NCBI RefSeq assembly: GCF_009604405.1
Contig: NZ_WEGK01000003.1
Span: forward strand, 1 to 64,000
Length of the DNA: 64,000 nt
Origin: Nocardia macrotermitis
GTDB taxonomy: Bacteria; Actinomycetota; Actinomycetes; Mycobacteriales; Mycobacteriaceae
Reading direction: 5' to 3'
The notes beneath the pieces are model-generated. The model was not told the origin of the DNA and searched no databases. It saw only the letters and a program-made list of their open reading frames with translations. This document shows positions 1-7,302 of this stretch, piece after piece (the stretch's first letter is position 1; each line of letters opens with the position of its first letter). The position numbers and the translations under genes were made by a program.

Positions 1-283
1 GCCCGTGGAGCCCGGCGGCCAACCCGCCGACCGGGCCACCCAAGATTGCCCGAAAGCCGCTGATCAGCGGCAAACAACCAATCCGAACCCGATCACGCCG
101 GGCCGCAGGCCCGGCGCAAGATCCAGGCTAGAACCTCGAGTGGCATTGAGGTCAAGATGGTGATTGGGTATTCCAGAAACGTCGAAGCGGATTGATAGGG
201 TCGGTTTTGGTGGTAGTCGTTTGGGCGCTAGCCTGATTGGAACAGTGTCAATCTCTAGTCCATGTTGTAGGGGAGTCCAAACG
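1..283. other. Left-edge non-coding stretch with two hairpins
   Basis: No convincing gene starts here. Two palindromes stand out: a perfect 16-bp one at 56-71 centred on TGATCA, and a 9-bp GC stem with a 3-nt loop at 96-116 (arms CGCCGGGCC and GGCCCGGCG). The second could terminate a gene entering from the left of the window. The DNA becomes visibly less GC-rich towards mcrB. The ribosome binding site for mcrB, GGGAG, lies at about 271-275. Confidence 0.4.
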
Positions 284-1453
284 ATGGCCCGCATTTTGCG
301 GATCGTTCCGAGTACGCAGGAGCGCATCCGGCCGCATAAGCTCGAAGAGGGTGTCACCTGCGAGTACAAGGTGCTCGAGACTCCGGACGGCGAGACTTTG
401 GTGCACTTGTCGACTTTCGGGTCGGAAAATCGCGAGTCTCCTCCGAAGAGCAGCCAGTCGATGCAACTCGATCGTGAGCAGGCCGCTGACCTCATGCGCA
501 TCCTGCGTAGCACGTTCGGTCGCCAAAGCAGCGGTCCGGACGGCTCTCGATCTGAGACAAAACCGGTGTTCCCCGATGCTACAGAGGCTTTGGCTCGAAA
601 GCTGCTTGTTTCGAAGGAATGGATTCAGCAGTGCGTCGAACTCCTCCGAGATCGTCCACAGCTCATATTTTATGGACCGCCCGGCACTGGGAAGACCTTC
701 CTCGCCAAGGCTCTCGCGGAGTATTTTTCCGGCAAAGAAAACGTCAAAGTTGTACAGTTTCATCCTTCGTACTCGTACGAAGACTTCTTCGAAGGATTTC
801 GGCCGAGTAAATCCGGCAACGGACAACTTCAGTACGAAGTACACCATGGTCCGCTGAAAGTTCTGTCCGATGAGGCCAGGATGAATTCGGACAAGATCTA
901 CACGCTCGTGATCGACGAGATAAATCGTGGAAATATCGCGAAGATTTTCGGTGAGTTGTATTTTTTGCTGGAGTATCGTGACAGTAATTTGAGTCTCATG
1001 TACTCCGATGAAGCGGATCCGACCTTCACTCTCCCTGATAATTTGGTCATCATCGGCACGATGAACACGGCCGATCGATCTATCGCGCTCTTGGATTCTG
1101 CCCTCCGTCGACGGTTCGCATTCGTTGCGCTCCATCCCTCTGAGCATCCGACCAAAGATGTGCTTCGCCAGTGGCTGGCAGATATGCGCTATGATGGCGA
1201 ACCAGCGGATCTGATGGATGCGTTGAACTCGAAGATACCGGATGAAGATTTCAAGATCGGCCCGTCGTATTTCATGCGACCTTCGGCTGTATCCGACGAT
1301 GGTATAGAACGTACCTGGCGCACATCCATACTTCCCCTACTGGAAGAATATCACTACGGTGATCCGAATTTTGTTGTGCGAGAAGAGTATTCGCTGGAAA
1401 CTATCCGTAACCTCGCTCGTGATCGCAGATCGACACCGGGGGCGTCGACGTAA
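284..1453 (+). CDS. mcrB: McrB-type AAA+ GTPase of a type IV restriction system
   Basis: This is the motor subunit of a modification-dependent (type IV) restriction enzyme. In the McrB family it hydrolyses GTP and translocates DNA with McrC as the nuclease. Seen in the protein (389 aa): Walker A GPPGTGKT at 131-138, Walker B ending DEIN at 211-214, the McrB signature MNTADRS at 260-266, and an arginine-finger run RRR at 275-277. The first ~100 residues should hold the DNA-reader domain but match no reader I recognise, so the target modification cannot be inferred. The start at 284 has GGGAG a short distance upstream; an in-frame ATG at 164 lacks one and would add 40 unlikely residues. The stop overlaps the start of mcrC by one base (TAATG), so the two are translationally coupled. 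Codon use is AT-richer than in the core genes, which suggests horizontal transfer. Confidence 0.93.
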   Translation: MARILRIVPSTQERIRPHKLEEGVTCEYKVLETPDGETLVHLSTFGSENRESPPKSSQSMQLDREQAADLMRILRSTFGRQSSGPDGSRSETKPVFPDATEALARKLLVSKEWIQQCVELLRDRPQLIFYGPPGTGKTFLAKALAEYFSGKENVKVVQFHPSYSYEDFFEGFRPSKSGNGQLQYEVHHGPLKVLSDEARMNSDKIYTLVIDEINRGNIAKIFGELYFLLEYRDSNLSLMYSDEADPTFTLPDNLVIIGTMNTADRSIALLDSALRRRFAFVALHPSEHPTKDVLRQWLADMRYDGEPADLMDALNSKIPDEDFKIGPSYFMRPSAVSDDGIERTWRTSILPLLEEYHYGDPNFVVREEYSLETIRNLARDRRSTPGAST

Positions 1454-2634
1454 TGAAGCGTCTCGATCTGGTCGAATGGGGTGACACTGGTTCGATTGAC
1501 CTATCGCCTGAGGAGTACGAGGCATTGGTGGGCCTCAAAGTATCCAAGGTCACCAGGAGATCGCATGGGAAGTACTCCGTCAAGCCGCAGAAACATGTAG
1601 GATCTGTAAAGTTTGGCGATGTGCAGCTCAATATTCGGCCCAAAATAACCGAGATAAATCGGCTGCTGTTCTTCATCGGGTACTGTTCGAACCCGGCGAT
1701 CTGGCGAGATGAGTTCGTTCGCTTGGAGAAAGCAGACGGATTGTTTCCCGCTGTTGCGGAATCATTCGTCAGGCTGGCGTCACATTCTATCGACCAGGGG
1801 CTTCTGCAAGGGTATGCAACGGTCGCGGACCGTCTGTCTGTTGTACGTGGCAGGGTTCGATTTCGTGATCAAATAACGAGAAATTTCGGAATGCCGCTTC
1901 CAGTGGCTGTGGAGTACGACGACTTTACTTGCGACGTGGCCGAAAACAAGATGATACTCCTTGCCACGCTCAGACTGCTGGGAATGACTGATATCGAAGG
2001 TGCGGCGCGACAACGTCTCAGCCGCATACGTGCGATGTTGGATGATATAACGTTGCCGCGCAAGTGGGAGGGGACGCCGAAATGGTCGGCCAATCGACTG
2101 AATGTGAGATACCATGACACCTTGCGTCTCGCTGAAGTGATTCTGGACAATAGTTCTTTCAACCAGGACAACGGGCCGCTCGCAGTATCCGGGTTCATGT
2201 TCGACATGTCCAAGATATACGAAGATTTCGTCACCGGATCGCTCGGCATGGCTATGCGCCAATTCGGCGGAAATCCGAAATTGCAGGAATCTCGATATCT
2301 GGATAAAGGCTCCCATGTGAAGATCCGGCCAGACCTTGTCTGGTACGGAGATAACGGGAATCCGATTGCCGTTGTAGATGCAAAGTATAAGTCCGAGCGA
2401 CCGAAGGGATTTCCTGAAGTTGATCTGTATCAGATGCTCGCTTATTGTTCAGTGCTCGGTCTGCCTGAGGGGCATCTGATCTATGCGAAGGGTAACGGAG
2501 CGGCAAGAACACATGAAATCCATAACTGTGGAATTACAATCCATTGTCATACTCTGGATCTCGCCTCTCCGCCCGATACGTTGCTGAAAAACATTGAACT
2601 TCTAGCTCATGTGATCATGCGCCGGAAACCCTGA
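1453..2634 (+). CDS. mcrC: McrC-type nuclease subunit
   Basis: This is the nuclease partner of McrB (393 aa). The C-terminal half carries a PD-(D/E)xK active site: D294 in RPD, then D309-A-K311, with a Gln at 327 in the usual downstream helix. YEDFV at 256-260 corresponds to the conserved FExF-type motif of McrC. The N-terminal part, to about residue 180, matches the DNA-binding and McrB-interacting region of the family. Length is typical. It overlaps mcrB by one base and ends close to a small leftward gene whose coding sequence it overlaps by 33 bases. That overlap fits an island junction at about 2.63 kb. Confidence 0.93.
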   Translation: MKRLDLVEWGDTGSIDLSPEEYEALVGLKVSKVTRRSHGKYSVKPQKHVGSVKFGDVQLNIRPKITEINRLLFFIGYCSNPAIWRDEFVRLEKADGLFPAVAESFVRLASHSIDQGLLQGYATVADRLSVVRGRVRFRDQITRNFGMPLPVAVEYDDFTCDVAENKMILLATLRLLGMTDIEGAARQRLSRIRAMLDDITLPRKWEGTPKWSANRLNVRYHDTLRLAEVILDNSSFNQDNGPLAVSGFMFDMSKIYEDFVTGSLGMAMRQFGGNPKLQESRYLDKGSHVKIRPDLVWYGDNGNPIAVVDAKYKSERPKGFPEVDLYQMLAYCSVLGLPEGHLIYAKGNGAARTHEIHNCGITIHCHTLDLASPPDTLLKNIELLAHVIMRRKP

Positions 2635-2847
2635 CATGCAGTCTACCGAGTTCGTTCTATCGCCCCCGTCCTCCCAGGTCCACCCGGCCCCGGCGTCGAC
2701 GGTGTACTCGGTGGTCGGATATTCGACCCCGTCGACGAAGACGGTGATCGCTACCGGGCCGTCCGGACCTCGGACTACGACCAGTTCGATGTTCAACTGG
2801 GGGACATAGACTTTGGGTTGCCTGCGTCGGTGGTGAAGGTGTCCCAT
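2602..2847 (-). CDS. Small hypothetical protein, possibly truncated at the island edge
   Basis: An 81-aa leftward frame. Its centre (ELVVVRGPDGPVAITVFVDG, then VDAGAGWTWED) looks like a genuine small actinobacterial family, and I recall proteins of this type beside XRE/DUF397 genes. The last ~20 residues after WED look unrelated and run into the 3' end of mcrC. The start overlaps the 3' end of the DUF397 gene by 55 bases, and no better start is available. I read it as a real gene whose tail was replaced when the mcrBC segment arrived. It could also be spurious. Function unknown. Confidence 0.4.
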   Translation of the reverse strand: MGHLHHRRRQPKVYVPQLNIELVVVRGPDGPVAITVFVDGVEYPTTEYTVDAGAGWTWEDGGDRTNSVDCMSGFPAHDHMS

Positions 2848-3008
2848 TCGTCGGACGTGAAGATCAACGCAGGCCCATCCGGGTTCTTACTGTCTCGGAC
2901 GCCGACGAAACCCCCTGGGAGCCAAGCGACCTCGACGCATTGAGAGTTGGACTCGCTGTAGCTGCTCTTGCGCCACTGTGCCCCGGATAGATCAACGATC
3001 ACTGTCAT
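2793..3008 (-). CDS. DUF397 domain protein
   Basis: A 71-aa protein that is one complete DUF397 domain: WRKSSYSES near the start, then VGVRDSKNPDGPAL, ending with FTSDEWDTF. DUF397 proteins are small partners of Scr1-type XRE regulators and are abundant in Streptomyces and Nocardia, where some pairs affect development. Others have been proposed to behave like toxin-antitoxin pairs. Its start overlaps the 3' end of the XRE gene by 17 bases, so the two are co-translated. Domain assignment is certain. The role of this copy is unknown. Confidence 0.9.
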   Translation of the reverse strand: MTVIVDLSGAQWRKSSYSESNSQCVEVAWLPGGFVGVRDSKNPDGPALIFTSDEWDTFTTDAGNPKSMSPS

Positions 3009-3882
3009 ACTCCCTAGCCACCTGCCGGAGCAGGCTTCTTGTGTCCACCTCGTCCAGTGCGGTGCGCCGGATCGCTTCGGTCAGTTCATGGTAGTGCTGT
3101 AGTTCTACGGGGTCTTCGGAGTAGATGTCGCTGCTCATGCCGCCGTCCCGGTAGACCACAGGGGGTTCGACGGGGTCTCCCTTGGCATCGCTGCCGAACT
3201 CCAGGATTACGAACTGGCCGGGCAGGATTCCCCAGGGGCAGCCCGCTCGGTAGGGGTGGACACGCAGGGTGATGTTCGGTTGTTTGCCGAGTTCAGCCAG
3301 CTGCCGGAGTTGGGCTGCCATGGTTCGCGGAGTGCCGACCATCCGGCGCAATGCTGATTCGTGGAGGAACACCTCGAGTTGGAGGGGAGTAACCCGCCTC
3401 GTGAGAATCTTCTGGCGTCGCAGCCGGATCTGTACGCGGCGCTCGACGTCTTCGTCTTTCAGCAATTCGGGGTTGGTGCAGAACAGAGCGTGGGCGTAAG
3501 CGGCCGTCTGAAGGAGGCCGGGAACCAGCTCTTGGTACGAAATTATGCTCCGCGCTGCGGCTTCCATGCCCACATACATGTTGAACGCGTTGCTGAACAT
3601 CCCACCCATCGCGGTGACATCCGGATTGTCCGCAGCCTTCGCGGCCAGCTCGATCGCCTTCGCGGTCTCCGCGGCATCGACGTCGAACAGCTCGCACAAC
3701 GCGCGCACGTCCTGCTTGCGCAGCTTCTGTGGACGCCCGGTCTCCATGCGCTGTAGTGCGGCCGGACTCAGCTGAACCTCCTGTGCCGCACGGGCGATCG
3801 TGAGTCCGACCTCCAGCCGCCGCTCGCGTAGGAACCGGCCGAGCTGCCGTCGCAACAGTGTCGGTGCTTGTTCTGTGGACAT
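2992..3882 (-). CDS. XRE regulator with Scr1/DUF5753 C-terminal domain
   Basis: A 296-aa DNA-binding protein. The N-terminal helix-turn-helix lies at about residues 12-70 (LGRFLRERRLEVGLT, then LSPAALQRMETG). From about residue 95 it carries the Scr1-associated DUF5753 domain, recognised from the SYQELVPGLLQT block and the ITLRVHPYRAG and FVILEF strands. I chose the start at 3882 because AGGGGG sits just upstream; an ATG at 3954 would add 24 residues that do not fit the family. It is co-transcribed with the downstream DUF397 gene and diverges from a small gene at 4081. Probably autoregulatory. Confidence 0.9.
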   Translation of the reverse strand: MSTEQAPTLLRRQLGRFLRERRLEVGLTIARAAQEVQLSPAALQRMETGRPQKLRKQDVRALCELFDVDAAETAKAIELAAKAADNPDVTAMGGMFSNAFNMYVGMEAAARSIISYQELVPGLLQTAAYAHALFCTNPELLKDEDVERRVQIRLRRQKILTRRVTPLQLEVFLHESALRRMVGTPRTMAAQLRQLAELGKQPNITLRVHPYRAGCPWGILPGQFVILEFGSDAKGDPVEPPVVYRDGGMSSDIYSEDPVELQHYHELTEAIRRTALDEVDTRSLLRQVAREYDSDR

Positions 3883-4080
3883 GTGAACCCCCTGGTCGTT
3901 GACGGAGATGCCGAACCATTCCGAGTGGATTCTCGCGCGAATCTGAGTACTCATGTGGAGTTTTGGTTAGATTGCCTTGAATATTCAATACCGAATATTC
4001 TGGTCGCGTGTCCAGTGGTGTGCTGGTGGCGCAGGTTCGAACCGCCTGCGTACCAGCAGTTTTCACGCATAGGAGGCAAT

Positions 4081-4275
4081 GTGACCATGTTTCATGTCCC
4101 ACCTGTAGACCACTCTGTCCCGCCAGGTCGGTTCAGCGTGGACGGCGCTCATGCCGTCATGCAGGAACACATCGGCTGCTCGATCGACACATGTCCGATC
4201 AAGCGGTGCGCCAAGGCTTTTCTTGTGGAGCGCGGTCGTCTGCAACCTGCGGAACGTCCGAAGTTCGGGTTCTGA
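4081..4275 (+). CDS. Small protein divergent from the XRE/DUF397 pair
   Basis: A 64-aa product. AGGAGG at 4071-4076 supports either the GTG at 4081 or the ATG at 4087, and I give the longer form. It contains a VDGAHAVMQEHIGCSIDTCP segment with two cysteines (a CSIDTC spacing) and a basic KRCAKAF run. I recall very similar 60-70 aa proteins beside XRE/DUF397 modules in Nocardia and relatives. Its stop overlaps the next start (TGATG), so the pair is coupled. Function unknown. A metal site or a disulfide is possible. Confidence 0.65.
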   Translation: MTMFHVPPVDHSVPPGRFSVDGAHAVMQEHIGCSIDTCPIKRCAKAFLVERGRLQPAERPKFGF

Positions 4276-4574
4276 TGTCCGCCTACGACGACATCGCCGA
4301 TGTCGAGATCCATGTCATCCAGGACGTCATCGATGCGGTCGAGGTGGCGTTGCGGAGATCCGAGAGGTGCGGGCATCGCTTGGTCGCGCCGCGGTCGAGG
4401 GTGTATGCCGTTGTCCTGCAAGTGGTTATCGCAGATGCCCGGCGGCATCACCTGCGGGCAACCCTGGATTGCGCCGACATACTCGACGTTGTCCTGGGAG
4501 ATGATGCGATCCCGTCTTCTGGCGTGAATCCACTCGCCGATGCCATTGCGGCTCACACCATCTGCGCGAACTGA
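4275..4574 (+). CDS. Hypothetical protein coupled to the preceding small gene
   Basis: A 99-aa acidic protein starting at an ATG that overlaps the upstream TGA by one base. It begins DDIADVEIHVIQDVIDAVEV, a likely amphipathic helix, and is followed by a mixed alpha/beta-looking segment with no recognised motif. Support is positional only: the coupled start and the same direction. The opposite strand is also open here, and I consider that a shadow. Function unknown. Confidence 0.42.
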   Translation: MSAYDDIADVEIHVIQDVIDAVEVALRRSERCGHRLVAPRSRVYAVVLQVVIADARRHHLRATLDCADILDVVLGDDAIPSSGVNPLADAIAAHTICAN

Positions 4575-4628
4575 ATCGGAGGCCGCCTGGTGGAGGCGTG
4601 GAGGCGGCATCGGGAGTCGAACGGAGAC

Positions 4629-4663
4629 AAGCGGTTACGTGCACAGTATCGCGGCAACCGCTT
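4629..4663. repeat. AAGCGG...CCGCTT inverted repeat, copy 1
   Basis: Perfect 8-bp arms AAGCGGTT (4629-4636) and AACCGCTT (4656-4663) are separated by 19 nt, about 40 nt upstream of the NaeI-like gene. Two similar inverted repeats occur at 9043-9076 and 22047-22076, all in intergenic DNA. It may be a terminator, an operator or a small interspersed element. Confidence 0.6.
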
Positions 4664-4705
4664 TGTGCTGGGGGCTGTGTTTCCGCATTTCAAGATAGGG
4701 GTTGA

Positions 4706-5674
4706 ATGAAATCTGATGTCAATCGGGCGGATCGGCCATTCCGTGTCGAGGTGGAGTGCGACGAGGGAGTGGCCGACGTTCGAGCCGAGATATATCGAAT
4801 GGATCCAAATGGTGAACGTATAGCGACAGTACTGCGCGATACCTTGGATCAACTTTACGATGGGCGGCGAACGGGGCGCTGGGAACTCTCGCAGCTCTTC
4901 AAGGCTGAGAAAGAGAGTGTGGGGCCTCTGGTGGAGATAAATCTACAGCGGGAGTTTCGGTTCGAAGATGGTATTCGAACAGACTATAAGATCGCTGGTG
5001 TCGAAGTGGATTGCAAATACTCTGTTAGTTTCGGAGACTGGCAGCTGCTGCCGGAGGCGGTCAATCGGGTGGCTCTGGTTGTTCATGCTGATGAGAAGTC
5101 TGCGAAGTGGTGTGCCGGACTGATTCCGGTGAAGCCGGAATATGTGAACAATGGAATTGGGATGATTAATGCTTTAACGCTTTCGGGCTGCGGTGTCCGG
5201 CGTATTGAATGGCTTTGGGGAGGTTTTCAGAAGCTGGCTCCGAATCTATTTATCGAGCTGGATCAGGTGATCCGGGAAAGGATCTTGGGTGCGCGAGCAA
5301 CTCGTGGCGAAAAGCATGGTCAAGCGAGAGTCAATGAGCTTTTTCGTCAGGTGCACGGCCGTATCATACGCCGAGCCGAACTGGCGACAGTTGCTCAGCA
5401 GGACGACTTCATGAAGCGTGCACGCGATAATGGTGGGGCTCGCACGCATTTGCGCCCGGAAGGGATTCTGATACTGGGGCATCAGCGCAAGGAGGTCGAG
5501 ATAGCGCAGGCCTTGGGGCTGCCGATTCCTCGGTTGGGAGAGTTCGTCGCGGCTCGGGTGGTGCCGGAGCGACCAGGGAGGAGTGATCACGTCGCCGCGA
5601 TAGCTGGCTCCCGGTGGATTGTCGCTGGGCCGGATGACCCTTACGGGGTCGCAGCGCCTGTCGTACCGAGGTGA
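4706..5674 (+). CDS. NaeI-family type II restriction endonuclease
   Basis: A 322-aa homologue of NaeI (type IIE, site GCCGGC; 317 aa), close along its whole length. The N-terminal nuclease domain keeps the residues equivalent to NaeI Glu70, Asp86, Asp95 and Lys97: here E77, D93, D102 and K104 (the EVDCK segment). NaeI Leu43, whose change to Lys is known to turn NaeI into a topoisomerase/recombinase, is Leu50 here within DTLDQLYDG. The C-terminal effector DNA-binding (CAP-like) domain keeps HGQARVNELFRQVHGR and TVAQQDDFMKRARDNGGAR. AGGGG lies upstream of the ATG. Codon use is relatively AT-rich. No cytosine methyltransferase or Vsr-type gene is nearby, although GCCGGC sites occur in this DNA (for example 6368-6373 and 6541-6546). 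A remote methyltransferase, or an inactive or silent enzyme, must therefore be assumed. Confidence 0.93.
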   Translation: MKSDVNRADRPFRVEVECDEGVADVRAEIYRMDPNGERIATVLRDTLDQLYDGRRTGRWELSQLFKAEKESVGPLVEINLQREFRFEDGIRTDYKIAGVEVDCKYSVSFGDWQLLPEAVNRVALVVHADEKSAKWCAGLIPVKPEYVNNGIGMINALTLSGCGVRRIEWLWGGFQKLAPNLFIELDQVIRERILGARATRGEKHGQARVNELFRQVHGRIIRRAELATVAQQDDFMKRARDNGGARTHLRPEGILILGHQRKEVEIAQALGLPIPRLGEFVAARVVPERPGRSDHVAAIAGSRWIVAGPDDPYGVAAPVVPR

Positions 5675-5940
5675 CCTGTAGCAACGCCGTGACGAGCAGG
5701 ATCCTCCGGGCGGGCCGCGGCGGTCGCGCCCCAGCGGTCGGATGGGGGTGGTGGGACTGCGAATGCGGTTGTGGTCGGGGTGGCGGTGGTGGTTTCGGCC
5801 GCTGCAGTGGGTGTTGTTCGACGAGGAGAACTTTCGGGGTGGGCCGCGTCGTGAGATCGACGGTCTGTAGGACGGTGGCGCGCAGTTCTCGTTATGTGAG
5901 CCACAGGAACTCGTTAAGTCTGCGGGGTGAGGATCGGTTC

Positions 5941-6348
5941 GTGAACGACGACGCACAGCAACCTGGACATTCGCCGCAGCAGGACGGCGTGGTCGCGACG
6001 ATCTCGAGCATGCTGGCCATCGGTTCGGCGGGGGCCGGGCTCGGCGGATTCGGTTACATCATCGATCCGCAGGACTATTACGCGTTTGCCATCGGTGATC
6101 TGCTGGTGTCGGCGCTTTTCGTCATCGGTGCGGTAATGCTGTTGCGGCGCAACGATACCGGCCGTGGGCTTCTTGTCGTGCTGTCGGGGATCGGGGTCTT
6201 CGGCGGTTCGATCTGTCTGGTGTCCAATCTTGTTTCGGGGACGGCGTTCGCGCAGGGCATCAGTGCGCTCGCGGTTGCGGTGATGGCGTTGATGCTGACG
6301 CTGAGTTTGTCCGGGGCCGCTGTTCGCTGGTGTCGCACGAGTGGATAG
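5941..6348 (+). CDS. Small integral membrane protein
   Basis: A 135-aa protein with about four hydrophobic segments. They start near residues 15 (a glycine/alanine-rich stretch), 45 (FAIGDLLVSALFVIGAVML), 70 (LLVVLSGIGVFGGSICLV) and 100 (GISALAVAVMALMLTLSL). A basic RRNDTGRG loop sits between segments 2 and 3. The GTG at 5941 follows GGGGTGAGGA at a sensible distance. An open frame reaches upstream to 5671 but has glycine/cysteine-rich, non-protein-like composition. It faces the MarR gene tail to tail with only a few bases between. No family is recognised. Confidence 0.7.
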   Translation: MNDDAQQPGHSPQQDGVVATISSMLAIGSAGAGLGGFGYIIDPQDYYAFAIGDLLVSALFVIGAVMLLRRNDTGRGLLVVLSGIGVFGGSICLVSNLVSGTAFAQGISALAVAVMALMLTLSLSGAAVRWCRTSG

Positions 6349-6357
6349 GGCGCGAAC

Positions 6358-6786
6358 TCAGCCCTCGGCCGGCACGCCGGGGATGGGGAGGCTTGCGGTC
6401 AGATGGTCGAGAAGTGGTGTGAGGCGGCCTAATTCGGCGAGGTGGAGTTCGCTGAGGGCTTCGATGCGTTCCTCGCCCAGGGTGGTGGCTATCAGGCGGA
6501 CGACTCGGGAGTCCTGGGTGTCGCGGGTGCGTTCTACCAGGCCGGCTTCTACGGCGCGGTCGATGAGGCCGACGGCGCTGTGGTGGCGGACGGTGAGGTA
6601 GTCGGCTACTTCGCCGATGGTGGGGCCCTGGGCGTGGGTGTGGCCGGTGATGGCCAGGAGGAGTTGGTGTTGGGCGGGGGTCAGGCCGACCTGTTTGGCG
6701 CGTTCCTCGCTCCAGCGTTCGAAGCGGCGTAGGGCCGTGCGGAAGTGTAGGAGCGTGCTGTAGTCACGCGACGTCAGTTTGGGCAT
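6358..6786 (-). CDS. MarR-family transcriptional regulator
   Basis: A 142-aa winged-helix regulator: LTPAQHQLLLAITG (helix 2-3 region), IGEVADYLTVRHHSAVGLIDR (recognition helix) and the wing VERTRDTQDSRVVRLIAT. Length and layout are typical of MarR dimers. It is transcribed away from the small zinc-knuckle protein at 6929. The 142-bp gap holds a perfect TATCGTA/TACGATA palindrome and two direct GTATCGCGTAC repeats, which are likely operators for autoregulation and for control of the neighbour. The ligand is unknown; MarR proteins usually sense phenolic or oxidative signals. Confidence 0.9.
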   Translation of the reverse strand: MPKLTSRDYSTLLHFRTALRRFERWSEERAKQVGLTPAQHQLLLAITGHTHAQGPTIGEVADYLTVRHHSAVGLIDRAVEAGLVERTRDTQDSRVVRLIATTLGEERIEALSELHLAELGRLTPLLDHLTASLPIPGVPAEG

Positions 6787-6803
6787 GCCGGTTCCAAATC
6801 CTT

Positions 6804-6907
6804 GTATCGCGTACCGGGTATCGCGTACTGGTCGGTGCGATTGACTGATTGTTCACAGCCTACCGGTCTTGTATCGGGTCGCGACATATAAGTATCGTAG
6901 TACGATA
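6804..6907. promoter_or_regulatory. Putative MarR operator cluster
   Basis: Between the divergent genes lie two exact GTATCGCGTAC direct repeats (6804-6814 and 6818-6828, start-to-start 14 bp). A further GTATCGGG sits at 6871. A perfect palindrome, TATCGTA-G-TACGATA (6893-6907), ends shortly before the ribosome binding site (AGAAGGAG) of the 6929 gene. All share a GTATCG core. The palindrome size fits a MarR dimer. Regulation is inferred from position and symmetry. Confidence 0.55.
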
Positions 6908-6928
6908 TTTGTAGAAGGAGTCGAGCCC

Positions 6929-7180
6929 ATGACATTGGATATTCTGGCTTTCGTACTGCCGGTGATCGTCCTGATTCTGGTCATCGCCGGGCTGCTGATC
7001 GGCTGGTCCGAGCTGTCCGACCCGCCGACCTCCACGAACTGTGCCAACTGCGACCGATGGATGATCAACAAGCATCACCGGGCGCAGCCGATATGCCTGC
7101 GGTGCCGCGTGAAGTACCTGTTCGCCGAGCCCCAGCCCCATCCCCACCCGCGGCCCAGCGACCTGTCTCGAATCCACTGA
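6929..7180 (+). CDS. Small single-helix membrane protein with CxxC zinc knuckle
   Basis: An 83-aa protein. Residues 5-25 (ILAFVLPVIVLILVIAGLLIG) form one transmembrane helix. Next come CANC at about 38-41 and CLRC at about 57-60, a four-cysteine zinc-ribbon-like knuckle. The tail is proline/histidine-rich. AGAAGGAG lies upstream of the ATG. It diverges from the MarR gene, so it is probably its target. The last codons overlap the first unit of a 20-bp tandem repeat. No named family is recognised. Confidence 0.7.
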   Translation: MTLDILAFVLPVIVLILVIAGLLIGWSELSDPPTSTNCANCDRWMINKHHRAQPICLRCRVKYLFAEPQPHPHPRPSDLSRIH

Positions 7181-7289
7181 GCCCAACCTGAATTCGCCGG
7201 ACCTGCCCCGTGTTCGCCGAGCCCGCCCCACGTCTGCCGAGCCCGCGCAGCATTCGCCGAGCCCGCCCCGAATCCGCTGACCCCTGAAT
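7170..7289 (+). repeat. Six-unit degenerate 20-bp tandem repeat
   Basis: Six consecutive 20-bp units with consensus near GNATTCGCCGAGCCCGCCCC start at 7170, 7190, 7210, 7230, 7250 and 7270. The central three are the most alike. The array begins inside the last codons of the upstream gene and fills most of the convergent gap before the GIY-YIG gene. The unit length is not a multiple of three, so it is not coding. Confidence 0.7.
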
Positions 7290-7302
7290 CCATTGCGCGA
7301 GA

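Noticed and set aside
56..71. Perfect palindrome near the left edge as an attachment site or tRNA remnant
   Set aside because: No second copy, no integrase and no tRNA-like arms are visible in the window.
4149..4610. 153-residue frame antisense to the two small genes at 4081 and 4275
   Set aside because: The sense frames have AGGAGG and a coupled start; the antisense frame has neither and is Arg/Pro/His-rich.
5671..5940. N-terminal extension of the membrane protein at 5941
   Set aside because: Gly/Cys/Arg-rich, not protein-like, and the GTG at 5941 has its own ribosome binding site.
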